From NCBI GenBank assembly GCA_934476315.1, contig CAKSNQ010000004.1, forward strand, positions 1 through 64,000: 64,000 nt of DNA, written 5' to 3'. This stretch comes from an uncultured Eubacteriales bacterium (GTDB taxonomy: Bacteria; Bacillota; Clostridia; Oscillospirales; CAG-272). Under the pieces are notes generated by a model. The model searched no databases. It worked only from the letters and a program-made list of their open reading frames with translations, and was not told the DNA's origin. Each line of letters starts with the position of its first letter. Position 1 is the stretch's first letter. The translations under genes were made by a program, and so were the position numbers. Positions 1-7,987 of this stretch are shown one piece after another.

Positions 1-10
1 CGAAAATAAA

Positions 11-84
11 AATAAATGCGATCGGCACGCCCGAAACAGGGCGGAAATACCTTTCGCATTTATTGTATTATTTTTTATTTTTCC
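11..84 (+). terminator. Hairpin followed by T-rich run at window start
   Basis: The arms AATAAATGCG (11-20) and CGCATTTATT (55-64) pair perfectly around an inner GCCC/GGGC stem. A T-rich stretch follows at about 67-83. This fits an intrinsic terminator of a gene lying left of the window. No gene of its own is visible here. Confidence 0.4.
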
Positions 85-103
85 CGTTTTTTGTAAAAAG
101 GTC

Positions 104-132
104 TTGACAAACGCGGCGCAATCCGTTATAAT
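104..132 (+). promoter_or_regulatory. Consensus sigma-A promoter of tRNA-Gly
   Basis: TTGACA (104-109), a 17-base spacer and TATAAT (127-132) match the sigma-A consensus at every position. The tRNA begins 10 bases after the -10 box, as expected for a strong stable-RNA promoter. Confidence 0.88.
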
Positions 133-141
133 AGGGAGCGT

Positions 142-215
142 GCAGGCGTAGTTCAGTGGTAAAACATCAGCTTCCCAAGCTGAGGTTGCGGGTTCGATTC
201 CCGTCGCCTGCTCCA
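142..215 (+). tRNA. tRNA-Gly (anticodon CCC)
   Basis: The 7-bp acceptor GCAGGCG/CGCCTGC, the anticodon stem TCAGC/GCTGA with loop TTCCCAA, and a T-loop TTCGATT are all present. The 3' CCA is encoded. Anticodon CCC reads codon GGG. A terminator follows directly, so it is a single-tRNA unit. Confidence 0.96.
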
Positions 216-221
216 AACGAA

Positions 222-267
222 AAGCAAGGGAGAAGCGCCGCAAAATGGGCTTTTCCCTTGTTTTTTC
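222..267 (+). terminator. Intrinsic terminator after tRNA-Gly
   Basis: GCAAGGGA pairs with TCCCTTG across a short loop and runs into TTTTTT (about 261-266), a standard rho-independent terminator. Confidence 0.7.
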
Positions 268-476
268 TATGTTTTCCGGCTCTTCTGATTGCACGCTGGC
301 GTAAAAATTTTTCCTTGGAAAAGGGATAAATTATCAGAAAAAATGCGTTTTCAATACGAAAATTCAATACGAAATTCAATTTGAATCGCCGAACAGATTG
401 CTGTAATATGTGTTGAGAATTTCGGTGAACCGTTCCTTGCTGTTCGCTTTGATATGTCCGTACAACCGGTCGATCA

Positions 477-1012
477 TATGTCAAGGAAACAGAAAAACTA
501 CTCGCCAAATTCAAGATCCGTGTTATAATGGAAATGCGAGAGCACCGCCTTGGTTACCGCGAAACGGTACGAAAGTATCGGGATACAAATCAAAGACAAG
601 AAGGAAACTACAAAAATACAGTAAAAAGGCGGGAGCACATATTCTTGGAAGCCGGAGCCGAAGGGCTAAAGTAGCAGACAATCTGTTGAAAAGAGATTTT
701 CATGCAGATAAACCATTTGAGAAACTAACAACCGACATTACAGAATTTAAGATCGGTAATGAGAAGGCTTATCTTTCACCTGTGCTCGACAAACACCAAC
801 ACGCCGAATACCAACGGCTACTTGCCGAGCACCACATTACACAAAGTATGTCCCGAAAAGGAAATTGTACGGATAACGGTATCATGGAATCCCCTCGGGG
901 ATTCATTGAAAAGTTGGAAGAGTACATATATTACTACAACAATGAGAGAACTTCTCTCAAGCTAAAAGGAATGAGCCCGGTTCAATTCCGAACTCATTCG
1001 AATGCTATTTAA
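477..1012 (+). pseudogene. Decayed IS3-type insertion sequence (orfA and orfB remnants)
   Basis: Two successive reading frames hold pieces of an IS3-group transposase. In the frame starting at 477, a segment with MEMREHRLGYRETVRKY ends in IFLEAGAEGLK and a stop at 672-674. This resembles the orfA helix-turn-helix protein. The next frame continues from about 675 with KPFEKLTTDITEFK and YLSPVLD, which is the first DDE block of orfB. It then jumps to QSMSRKGNCTDNGIMES, the second Asp and Glu block, and ends in YYYNNERTSLKLKGMSPVQF. The integrase core between YLSPVLD and QSMSRKG is far too short and a 5' part is missing, so internal deletions have inactivated it. I could not identify terminal inverted repeats. 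It lies just after tRNA-Gly, but no attachment-site duplication was seen. Confidence 0.78.
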
Positions 1013-1083
1013 TATTTGATTCTTCGTCTAAACTTTTGGGAGCACTTCATTCCGCTTTGGAAACCGTGTGGCTTTTGTGCTGT

Positions 1084-1563
1084 CTATATGCACTTCCCTG
1101 CTGTCGGTCTCTTACTTTTTTCCGTGTCCGGATGTGCGCCTGCCTGCCCGCGCAGCTCCGCACGGCGCTTGACTAAGGCATCGTACCCCTCGTGCGGGTC
1201 ATCGATCGACGCGACCGCCCGCTCCATCGGGCAAATGTCATCGCCCGTCCGGTTGCGGATGCTCTCCGTCAGCGCTCCATACGTGACAGGAATGCCGTAC
1301 TTCTCCAGATATTCCTTGCCGCCCCGGGACAGCACCCGCGCGTGTACCGACACCACGCCCGCCAGAACGAACAACATCGCCGCCGCGCGTCCGACCACCA
1401 TGTCCGCGGCGGAAAAACCGTGCAGGTCTTCCCCCGCCGCGAGCCAGTCCAGCATCGGCGAGATACCGCGCCCGTCCGAAATCAGCGTCTGCTGACCGCG
1501 GCACAGCACGATGGAATGTCCCTCGAGCGCCTCCGCCGCGCGTCCGACGTCCGTATCACTCAT
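1084..1563 (-). CDS. DUF1893 domain protein
   Basis: This 159-residue soluble protein has the signature blocks of the DUF1893 (TM1506-like) family: LCRGQQTLISDGRGISPML, DWLAAGEDLHGFSAADMVVG, and IRNRTGDDICPMERAV near the C-terminus. The family is thought to share the deaminase fold, but no reaction is established. The C-terminal 40 residues are charged and poorly conserved. The ATG at 1563 overlaps the end of the upstream ECF S-component gene, so the two are translationally coupled. Pairing of a DUF1893 protein with an S component suggests a role in metabolism of the imported compound; that is inference only. Confidence 0.78.
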   Translation of the reverse strand: MSDTDVGRAAEALEGHSIVLCRGQQTLISDGRGISPMLDWLAAGEDLHGFSAADMVVGRAAAMLFVLAGVVSVHARVLSRGGKEYLEKYGIPVTYGALTESIRNRTGDDICPMERAVASIDDPHEGYDALVKRRAELRGQAGAHPDTEKSKRPTAGKCI

Positions 1564-2140
1564 GGCGCGCCTCAATTTTTGCCCCCCGCGAGACGGCAAG
1601 GATGACGACGGGAACGAGCACCGCCTGCAAAAGCATGCCGGGGATGCCCATACGGATCTGCCGGAGGACCAGCTCCGGCGTCAGCGCAGTCACGGACGAG
1701 AGCACCGTCACTGCCATGAGGAAGAATGCGCGTCCGCCGAGAAAAGCTGTCGGAACGGCGACAAACGCCATGGCGGGGCGCTTTGCAACGGCGCCGGAAA
1801 ACAGACCGGTAATCAGCGCCATCATCGCCAGCTCAGCCGCCATGAACGGCAGACGTGCCAGGGTGGGCATTGCCTGACCCGCGGCAGAGGTAAGAAGAAA
1901 GCTGACGATGGGGGCGGCGATGCCCGCCGCCATGCCAAAGCGCACTCCGAGCAGGCATCCGCCGAGCAGGACCGGCAGGTACATCGGGAGCCAGATCATT
2001 CCCCCGCTCGCCCCGGCGATCGGGTGGATGCATTGCGGCAGTGCCACCGCCAGGACAACAACGCAAAGCGTGACGACGGCTTTTACCGTCCAACGCGCCT
2101 TTGCGGAACATGCCTTCGTTGCAAGAATTGCTTCAATCAT
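1556..2140 (-). CDS. ECF transporter substrate-binding (S) component
   Basis: The product is a very hydrophobic protein of about 194 residues with roughly six membrane spans. The segment HPIAGASGGMIWLPMYLPVLLGG followed by repeated Gly-rich helices is typical of S components that plug into a shared energy-coupling factor module. The substrate cannot be read from the sequence. No ATPase or T component is adjacent, so it probably borrows the EcfA/EcfT module encoded at 9.6-12.2 kb or elsewhere (group II style). ATG 2140 is preferred; an in-frame ATG at 2182 is possible. It lies 67 bases after the aldo/keto reductase and overlaps the DUF1893 gene by 8 bases. Confidence 0.72.
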   Translation of the reverse strand: MIEAILATKACSAKARWTVKAVVTLCVVVLAVALPQCIHPIAGASGGMIWLPMYLPVLLGGCLLGVRFGMAAGIAAPIVSFLLTSAAGQAMPTLARLPFMAAELAMMALITGLFSGAVAKRPAMAFVAVPTAFLGGRAFFLMAVTVLSSVTALTPELVLRQIRMGIPGMLLQAVLVPVVILAVSRGAKIEARHE

Positions 2141-2207
2141 ACCTGTACCACAGCCCGCGCAACCGCGGGGCTTTCCTTTCATTTTTTCAAAGCGGCGGAA
2201 GCGCGTA

Positions 2208-3335
2208 TCAGTCCGCCGATTTCTTTTCAAATTCCGCCGCCACGTCCGCGAGCAGAGCACGGATGGGCAGATGTTGCGGGCAACTCTTTTCGCATTTTCC
2301 GCAACGGATGCAGTCCGACGCCCGGTCGCCATTCTTGGTGTACACACTGCTATAATAATAGTCGGCGTTCCGGTCGCGGTAAATCTGCTTGGCGTTCATG
2401 CAGGCAAACAGGTCGGGGATGGAAATGTGCTTCGGGCACCCGTCGGTGCAGTACCGACAGGCGGTGCACGGAATCAGGTGCGAGTCGCGCAGGATGGCGC
2501 ACACGCGCGAGACCGCTTCTCTCTCGCGGTCATCCAGCGGGCAAAACCGCGACATATAGGAAAGGTTGTCCTCCATCTGCTCCCGGTTGCTCATACCGGA
2601 GAGCACCATGAAAATACCCTCAAAGCCCGCGGCAAAGCGGATGGCGTAGCTCGCCGCGCTTCCGCCGCCGAGATCGTCCAGCACCTGCTTGGCGATCGGG
2701 GGCATGTTGGCGAGCGTTCCGCCCTTGACCGGTTCCATGACGATGACGGGCTTACCGTGCTTGCGGCAGACCTCATAGCAACGCCGCGACTGCACGGCGG
2801 GGTCGTCGAAGTCCACGTAGTTCAGCTGAATCTGCACGACCTCGACCTCGGGATAGGTATTCAGGATGTCGTCCAGCACTTCGGCGCGGTCGTGGAACGA
2901 CAGCCCGACGTGGCGGATTTTTCCCTCTTTTTTCAGTTCGAACGCCGTCTCGTACGCGCGGCACGCCTTGAATTTTTCAAAGATCGGCTGCGACTGCGAG
3001 TGCATCAGGTAAAAGTCGAAATAGTCCACGCCGCAGATGCGAAGCTGATTTTCAAAGAACGGACGGATGTCTGCCTCGCACGTAAAATACGGCGCGGTCA
3101 GCTTGTCGGTCAGGATGTAGCGGTCGCGCGGGTAGCGATCGACCAGGCAACGGCGCACCGCGACCTCGCTCTTTCCACTCAGGTAGCCGTGGGCGGTATC
3201 AAAATAATTGAAGCCCGCCGCGAGAAAATCGTCCACCATCCGCGAAAATTCGGCTTCGTCCACCTCGCCGTCCTTCATAGGCAGGCGCATACACCCGAAT
3301 CCGAAATTCTTTTTTACGTCCTCAAAAAATCCCAT
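2208..3335 (-). CDS. Aldo/keto reductase with C-terminal 2[4Fe-4S] domain
   Basis: This 375-residue protein has an aldo/keto reductase barrel at residues 8-280. The expected catalytic residues are visible: Asp46 and Tyr51 in FDTAHGY, Lys78, and His in FYLMHS near residue 112. A ferredoxin-like tail follows, with CTACRYCTDGCP from about 290 and CIRCGKCEKSCP from about 342. This architecture is common in anaerobes and suggests electron transfer between NAD(P)H and iron-sulfur partners, but the substrate is unknown. The start has a GAGG-type ribosome binding site. It heads the run reductase, ECF S component, DUF1893. Confidence 0.88.
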   Translation of the reverse strand: MGFFEDVKKNFGFGCMRLPMKDGEVDEAEFSRMVDDFLAAGFNYFDTAHGYLSGKSEVAVRRCLVDRYPRDRYILTDKLTAPYFTCEADIRPFFENQLRICGVDYFDFYLMHSQSQPIFEKFKACRAYETAFELKKEGKIRHVGLSFHDRAEVLDDILNTYPEVEVVQIQLNYVDFDDPAVQSRRCYEVCRKHGKPVIVMEPVKGGTLANMPPIAKQVLDDLGGGSAASYAIRFAAGFEGIFMVLSGMSNREQMEDNLSYMSRFCPLDDREREAVSRVCAILRDSHLIPCTACRYCTDGCPKHISIPDLFACMNAKQIYRDRNADYYYSSVYTKNGDRASDCIRCGKCEKSCPQHLPIRALLADVAAEFEKKSAD

Positions 3336-3399
3336 CTTGGCAACCTCTTTTCTGAAAAATCATGAACCGGGAAGCATGTGCGGGCGATGCCCCGGGCAA

Positions 3400-3426
3400 C
3401 ATCAAAAGAACGGGCAACCGCCCGTT
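3400..3426 (-). terminator. Likely terminator of the CNNM gene
   Basis: AACGGGC and GCCCGTT (3409-3426) form a 7-bp hairpin. On the minus strand it is followed by TTCTTTTG. It lies about 115 bases beyond the stop codon of the transporter gene. Confidence 0.5.
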
Positions 3427-3539
3427 GGCAGTCGCCCGACACAAGAGTTTTGGCAGACCCTGCCTTGTTTTTTCGTGGATGCAATCGACCGGTTTACGCA
3501 ACGACCGCGCGTACTCTCCGGTCTGCGGCGACCGACGCG

Positions 3540-4946
3540 TCAGTCTCTGATTCTTTCTTTTTCCTTGTCCTTGTCATGCTCGCGATTTTTGTCCTCGCGA
3601 TCGTGGCCGTGGTCGTCGGAATCTTCCTCATCCTCCGACTTTTCGTGGACCTCAACGGTAATCTCATGCGCCATGATCTCGTCGGCGGACGTCACCGTGA
3701 TGGTCAGATTCTTATGCTCGAACACATCGCCGACCGCCGGAATTTTCCCGGTCTGCTCAATCAGCCAGCCGTTGACCGTCGAGGCGTCCGTCTCCTCGTC
3801 CTCCAGCGAGAACTGCTCAAAGAAGTCGCTTGCCGAAGCGGTGCAAAGGACGCGGTAGGTGTTCGGCGCGGTCTCGACAAATTCGGAAATTTCAACATCG
3901 CGCTCGTCCCAGATTTCGCCGACGATTTCCTCCAGGATATCCTCCATAGAGACAATACCGACCGTCTCTCCGTATTCATCCACGACGATCACCAGGTGGG
4001 TATGATCGGTCTGCATATCCTTGAACAGCGTATCCAGGTTCATGGTATCCGGCACAAAAACGGGGGCGTGGATAATATCGCGCAAATTGATGGATTTTTC
4101 GCCGCGGGAAAGAAGCTCATCCCGCGCGAGCAGGTAGTCGCGGACATGGAGGATACCAATGATGTGGTTGTCCTCCTCGTCATACACGGGGACGCGCGAG
4201 TACCCCTCTTTTTCGATCATGTCCACGATCTCGGCGTCTGTCGCGTTGACCGTCAGGCAAACGACCGATTTCCACGGAGTCATGACGCTCTCCGCAGTCA
4301 TGCGGTCGAGCTTGAACACATTCTTGATGTACTGAATGTCGTCCTCGTCGAGCGATCCCTCGTCCGCTCCCGCGTCGAGCATCAGCACGATGTCCTCCTC
4401 GGACACCGGCGCTTCCTTTTCGTGCGGGTTGATCCCGAGCAGGCGCAGAACGCCGTTGGTCGAGACCGACAAAAACCAAATGATCGGATTGAGGACCTTT
4501 GCCAGGAACGAAATGACACCGCACACCGCTCCCGCGAGCTTTTCCTTGTGCTTCATGGCGACGCGCTTGGGCACAAGCTCACCCAGAATCAGCGTGAAAT
4601 AGGAGAGAATGAGTGTCACGGCAATCACGGCAACGGTATTCATGGTGTCCGCGTGCCGCTCGGAAATGTTGAACACCCGGATGAAGAACGCAGCGACCCT
4701 TTCCGCGAAGTTATCCGCGGCGAAAGCCGAGCCGAGAAAGCCGGCGAGCGTAATTCCGATCTGAATGGTAGACAGGAACTTGGTCGGCTCCTGAATAATT
4801 TTCAGCATTGTCTTCGCTTTTTTGTCCCCCTCATCGGCGAGCGCCTGCACCTTTTTCTCGTTCAGAGAAATGACGGCGATCTCCGTGGCGGCAAAAAACG
4901 CGTTGAGTGCAATAAGTACAATTTGCAGTAGCAGTTGTTTTAACAT
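3540..4946 (-). CDS. CNNM/HlyC-type transporter (DUF21, CBS pair, CorC_HlyC)
   Basis: The 468-residue protein begins with a DUF21 membrane domain (residues 1-190, several spans, ATEIAVISLNEKK motif). Two CBS domains follow (about 205-330; MTPWKSVVCLTV, then HLVIVVDEYGETVGIVSMED). A CorC_HlyC domain lies at 345-430, and the tail is rich in Asp, Glu, His and Lys. The family moves Mg2+ or other divalent cations, or links ion status to transport. The start is ATG 4946, because GGAGG lies 5 bases upstream; the ATG at 4958 would overlap that site. It has its own promoter 227 bases upstream and a structured leader. Confidence 0.88.
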   Translation of the reverse strand: MLKQLLLQIVLIALNAFFAATEIAVISLNEKKVQALADEGDKKAKTMLKIIQEPTKFLSTIQIGITLAGFLGSAFAADNFAERVAAFFIRVFNISERHADTMNTVAVIAVTLILSYFTLILGELVPKRVAMKHKEKLAGAVCGVISFLAKVLNPIIWFLSVSTNGVLRLLGINPHEKEAPVSEEDIVLMLDAGADEGSLDEDDIQYIKNVFKLDRMTAESVMTPWKSVVCLTVNATDAEIVDMIEKEGYSRVPVYDEEDNHIIGILHVRDYLLARDELLSRGEKSINLRDIIHAPVFVPDTMNLDTLFKDMQTDHTHLVIVVDEYGETVGIVSMEDILEEIVGEIWDERDVEISEFVETAPNTYRVLCTASASDFFEQFSLEDEETDASTVNGWLIEQTGKIPAVGDVFEHKNLTITVTSADEIMAHEITVEVHEKSEDEEDSDDHGHDREDKNREHDKDKEKERIRD

Positions 4947-4960
4947 AATAACCTCCAAAA

Positions 4961-5088
4961 ATCAATATCTTCCGACGTACGTTTCAAAGAAGCGGCAACA
5001 CGCCGCCGACAGCGAGACTACCCATCCATACGCAACACAGGCAGGCGGTACGCTGTTCCCGTCCAAAAAACGCGGACCGGATATTGAT
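4961..5088 (-). promoter_or_regulatory. Candidate structured 5' leader (unassigned riboswitch-like element)
   Basis: In the leader of the CNNM transporter, ATCAATATC (5088-5080) is perfectly complementary to GATATTGAT (4969-4961). This 9-bp helix would close a domain of about 110 bases. It ends 9 bases before the GGAGG site of the gene. Inside are smaller hairpins, including GTCC/GGAC and GCGGC/GCCGC. I do not recognise the M-box, yybP-ykoY, NiCo or cyclic dinucleotide consensus. A metal-responsive leader would suit the gene; this is inference. Confidence 0.45.
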
Positions 5089-5172
5089 ACAGAGGCTTTT
5101 TGTTTATCCCATACGGGCTACTTCGGGGTAACGGATCCACAAAACCATCTCCTTCTTTGTAAATTTAATATC

Positions 5173-5201
5173 ATTATACAACATTCCGCCGGGAAAATCA
5201 A
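5173..5201 (-). promoter_or_regulatory. Promoter of the CNNM transporter
   Basis: TTGATT (5201-5196), a 17-base spacer and TATAAT (5178-5173) are present on the minus strand. Transcription would give a leader of about 220 bases before ATG 4946. Confidence 0.72.
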
Positions 5202-5302
5202 GAGTTTTCATAATATTTTCACGATTTTCCTGCGCGCACACCCACGGGCGCCCGCGCACAGCAAAAAAGCAGCCCAAAAATGCAATTTCTTGATAGATTA
5301 TA

Positions 5303-5331
5303 TTGACTTCCGGGGCAAAACATGATACAAT
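5303..5331 (+). promoter_or_regulatory. Promoter of the glycyl radical enzyme operon
   Basis: TTGACT (5303-5308), a 17-base spacer and TACAAT (5326-5331) lie 137 bases before the start codon. The intervening leader shows no strong structure. Confidence 0.7.
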
Positions 5332-5467
5332 ATCCTGTGTAATTCCATGGGTCGGTCCAAAGTGAAAAAGCAACAATGGCAGAGGCATCCCCCCCCCTTT
5401 TCGGGCTTCCGCCGCGTACGCCGCCGATCTGCGCTTTCCGACATTTTACCATCCGGAGGTCATACTG

Positions 5468-7987
5468 ATGAACGCGAACGAATATTCCATTCCAAAGTCC
5501 CCGCGCATTGACCGTCTGATTGACACTTTGTTTGAAAAAATCCCCGCCATCGAATCCACCCGCGCCGTTCTGCTGACGGAGAGCTTCCGCTCGACCGAGG
5601 GTGAACCGACGATCCTGCGCCGCGCCAAGGCGTTCGCGCACATCCTCCGGAACATCCCCATTGTCATCCGGGACGAGGAGCTGATCGTGGGCAGTACCAC
5701 GCTGGCGCCGCGCGGTTGCTTCACTTTCCCCGAGTATTCCTACACCTGGCTGGAGTCGGAGTTTGATACCGTCGCCACACGCGACGCCGACCCGTTCCGC
5801 ATCACTGAGCAGACCAAGGAGGAGTTGCGCCGCGCCGACGCTTACTGGAGCGGACGCTCCGAGAGCGACTACGCCCTCTCTCTGATGAGGGAGGAGACCA
5901 AACGCGCCATCGCGCACAACATCTTCACCGTCGGCAACTATTTCTACAACGGCGTCGGTCACGTCACGGTTCACTATGACTGGATCGTCCGGGACGGCTT
6001 CCGCGGTATTCTGGAGAAAGTCAGCGCCGCGCGCGCCAAGCTCACCGGCGGAGCGGACGATGCCTCCCGCCGCGATTTCCTTGACGCGGTAGAGATCTGC
6101 GCCAACGCCGCGATCGATTACGCCCACCGTTACGCCGACCTTGCCGCGGAGATGGCGGAAAAGGCGACCGGCGCCCGGCGCGACGAATTGCTTGTCATCG
6201 CGCACAACTGCTCCCGCGTGCCGGAACACGGTGCGACCTCCTTCTGGGAGGCTTGTCAATCGTTCTGGTTCGTACAGCAACTCATTCAGATCGAATCCTC
6301 CGGTCACTCGGTCTCGCCCGGACGGTTTGACCAGTACATGTTCCCGTTCTACGACGCGGACCTGAAGGCGGGAAAGATTACGGAGTCCGTCGCGCAGGAG
6401 CTTCTCGACTGCGTGTGGGTCAAGCTCAACGACCTGGGCAAGTGCCGCGACGAGGAGTCCGCCGAGGGCTTCGCGGGATACAGCATGTTCCAGAACCTGG
6501 TCGTCGGCGGTCAGAACACCATCGGACTGGACGCGACCAACGCGCTGTCCTATATGTGCATTGAAGCGTCGCTTCACACCCACCTGCCCCAACCCTCGCT
6601 GTCCATCCGCGTCTGGAACGGCTCGCCGCAAAAACTCATGCTCCGCGCGGCAACGCTGACGCGCACCGGCATCGGGCTTCCGGCGTACTACAACGACGAG
6701 GTGATTATCCCCGCGCTCATGAATCGCGGGCTGACCATGGAGGACGCGCGCGACTATAACCTCATCGGTTGCGTGGAGCCGCAAAAGGGCGGCAAAACCG
6801 AGGGTTGGCACGATTCCGCGTTCTTCAACATGTGCCGCGTGCTGGAGCTGACGCTCGCAGGCGGTGTGGAGAACGGTGAGCAGGTCGGTCTCCCGCTCGG
6901 GGACGCCACCACCTTTACCACCTATGAACAGTTCGTGGACGCCTACCGCAAGCAGACCGAATATTTCGTCTCACTCATGGTGGACGCCGACAACTCGGTA
7001 GATCGCGCACACGCAAAACTCTGCCCGCTTCCCTTTATGTCGGGTATGATCGAGGACTGCATCGCAAGAGGAAAATCCTCGCAGGAGGGCGGCGCCGTCT
7101 ACAACTTCACCGGTCCGCAGGGGGTCGGCATCGCCAATGTCGCCGACTCGCTGATCGCGATCAAGACCTTGGTATACGATGAGAAAAAGCTGAGCCTTTC
7201 CGATTTTGTTGCCGCCCTGCGCGACAACTACGGAAAAGCGCCCGACGGTCACTACGTGGACAAGCTCGCCAAGAGCATCACGCGCAAGCTTGCCGCCGAG
7301 GGCCGCACCCCCGACAAGGATACGGTGCGCGCCATTGTCAAGCAGTCCCTGACCCCTGTGGTCAGCGCCGAAAAGCAGGCGGAATATGACAAACTGCTCG
7401 CGCTGATCGAAGCGCTGCCCAAATTCGGCAACGATATTCCCGAGGTTGACTACATGGCGCGGGAATTTGAGTATTTCTACGCCCGCGCGGTGGAGCAATA
7501 CACCAACCCCCGCGGCGGACGTTATCAGGCGGGGCTTTACCCCGTTTCCGCCAACGTGCCGCTCGGTCAGCAGACGGGCGCAACGCCGGATGGACGCCTT
7601 GCCCACTCCCCCGTGGCGGACGGCGTGTCTCCCTCCGCCGGGCGCGACGTTCAGGGTCCGACCGCGGCGGCGACCTCGGTCGCACGCCTGGATCACTTCA
7701 TCTGCTCCAACGGCACCCTGTTCAATCAGAAATTCCACCCTGCGGTTCTGGCGGGCGAACGCGGGCTGAACAACTTCGTGTCGCTCATCCGCACCTTCTT
7801 CGACCAAAAGGGCAGCCACATTCAATTCAACGTCGTCTCGCGCGAAACCCTGCTCGATGCCCAGAAGCATCCCGAAAACTACCAGAGCCTGGTCGTCCGC
7901 GTGGCGGGATACAGCGCGCGCTTCACCACCCTGTCCCGCGCACTGCAGGATGACATCATCAACAGAACGGAGCAGAGCGAGCTATGA
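5468..7987 (+). CDS. Glycyl radical enzyme (PFL2 / glycerol dehydratase-like)
   Basis: The 839-residue protein carries both hallmarks of glycyl radical enzymes. The thiyl-radical cysteine is Cys435 in NLIGCVEPQ. The C-terminal radical loop RVAGYSARF places the radical Gly at about residue 814. The GCVEP form, together with SGHSVSPGRFDQYM near residue 280, points to the eliminase/dehydratase branch (glycerol dehydratase, hydroxyproline dehydratase, choline lyase relatives). True pyruvate formate-lyase has two adjacent active-site Cys. The substrate cannot be fixed from sequence. The start has GGAGG 8 bases upstream. The activase gene overlaps its stop codon (ATGA). No microcompartment shell genes are nearby, so a cytosolic enzyme is likely. 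Confidence 0.88.
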   Translation: MNANEYSIPKSPRIDRLIDTLFEKIPAIESTRAVLLTESFRSTEGEPTILRRAKAFAHILRNIPIVIRDEELIVGSTTLAPRGCFTFPEYSYTWLESEFDTVATRDADPFRITEQTKEELRRADAYWSGRSESDYALSLMREETKRAIAHNIFTVGNYFYNGVGHVTVHYDWIVRDGFRGILEKVSAARAKLTGGADDASRRDFLDAVEICANAAIDYAHRYADLAAEMAEKATGARRDELLVIAHNCSRVPEHGATSFWEACQSFWFVQQLIQIESSGHSVSPGRFDQYMFPFYDADLKAGKITESVAQELLDCVWVKLNDLGKCRDEESAEGFAGYSMFQNLVVGGQNTIGLDATNALSYMCIEASLHTHLPQPSLSIRVWNGSPQKLMLRAATLTRTGIGLPAYYNDEVIIPALMNRGLTMEDARDYNLIGCVEPQKGGKTEGWHDSAFFNMCRVLELTLAGGVENGEQVGLPLGDATTFTTYEQFVDAYRKQTEYFVSLMVDADNSVDRAHAKLCPLPFMSGMIEDCIARGKSSQEGGAVYNFTGPQGVGIANVADSLIAIKTLVYDEKKLSLSDFVAALRDNYGKAPDGHYVDKLAKSITRKLAAEGRTPDKDTVRAIVKQSLTPVVSAEKQAEYDKLLALIEALPKFGNDIPEVDYMAREFEYFYARAVEQYTNPRGGRYQAGLYPVSANVPLGQQTGATPDGRLAHSPVADGVSPSAGRDVQGPTAAATSVARLDHFICSNGTLFNQKFHPAVLAGERGLNNFVSLIRTFFDQKGSHIQFNVVSRETLLDAQKHPENYQSLVVRVAGYSARFTTLSRALQDDIINRTEQSEL

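Noticed and set aside
376..477. Minus-strand frame of 33 codons starting MIDRLYGHIKANSKERF
   Set aside because: Protein-like composition, but no clear family, no upstream context and it sits in a decayed mobile region; too weak to call a gene.
5089..5172. Known riboswitch in the CNNM leader (M-box, yybP-ykoY, cyclic di-AMP)
   Set aside because: None of the consensus segments I know could be found; left as an unassigned structured leader.
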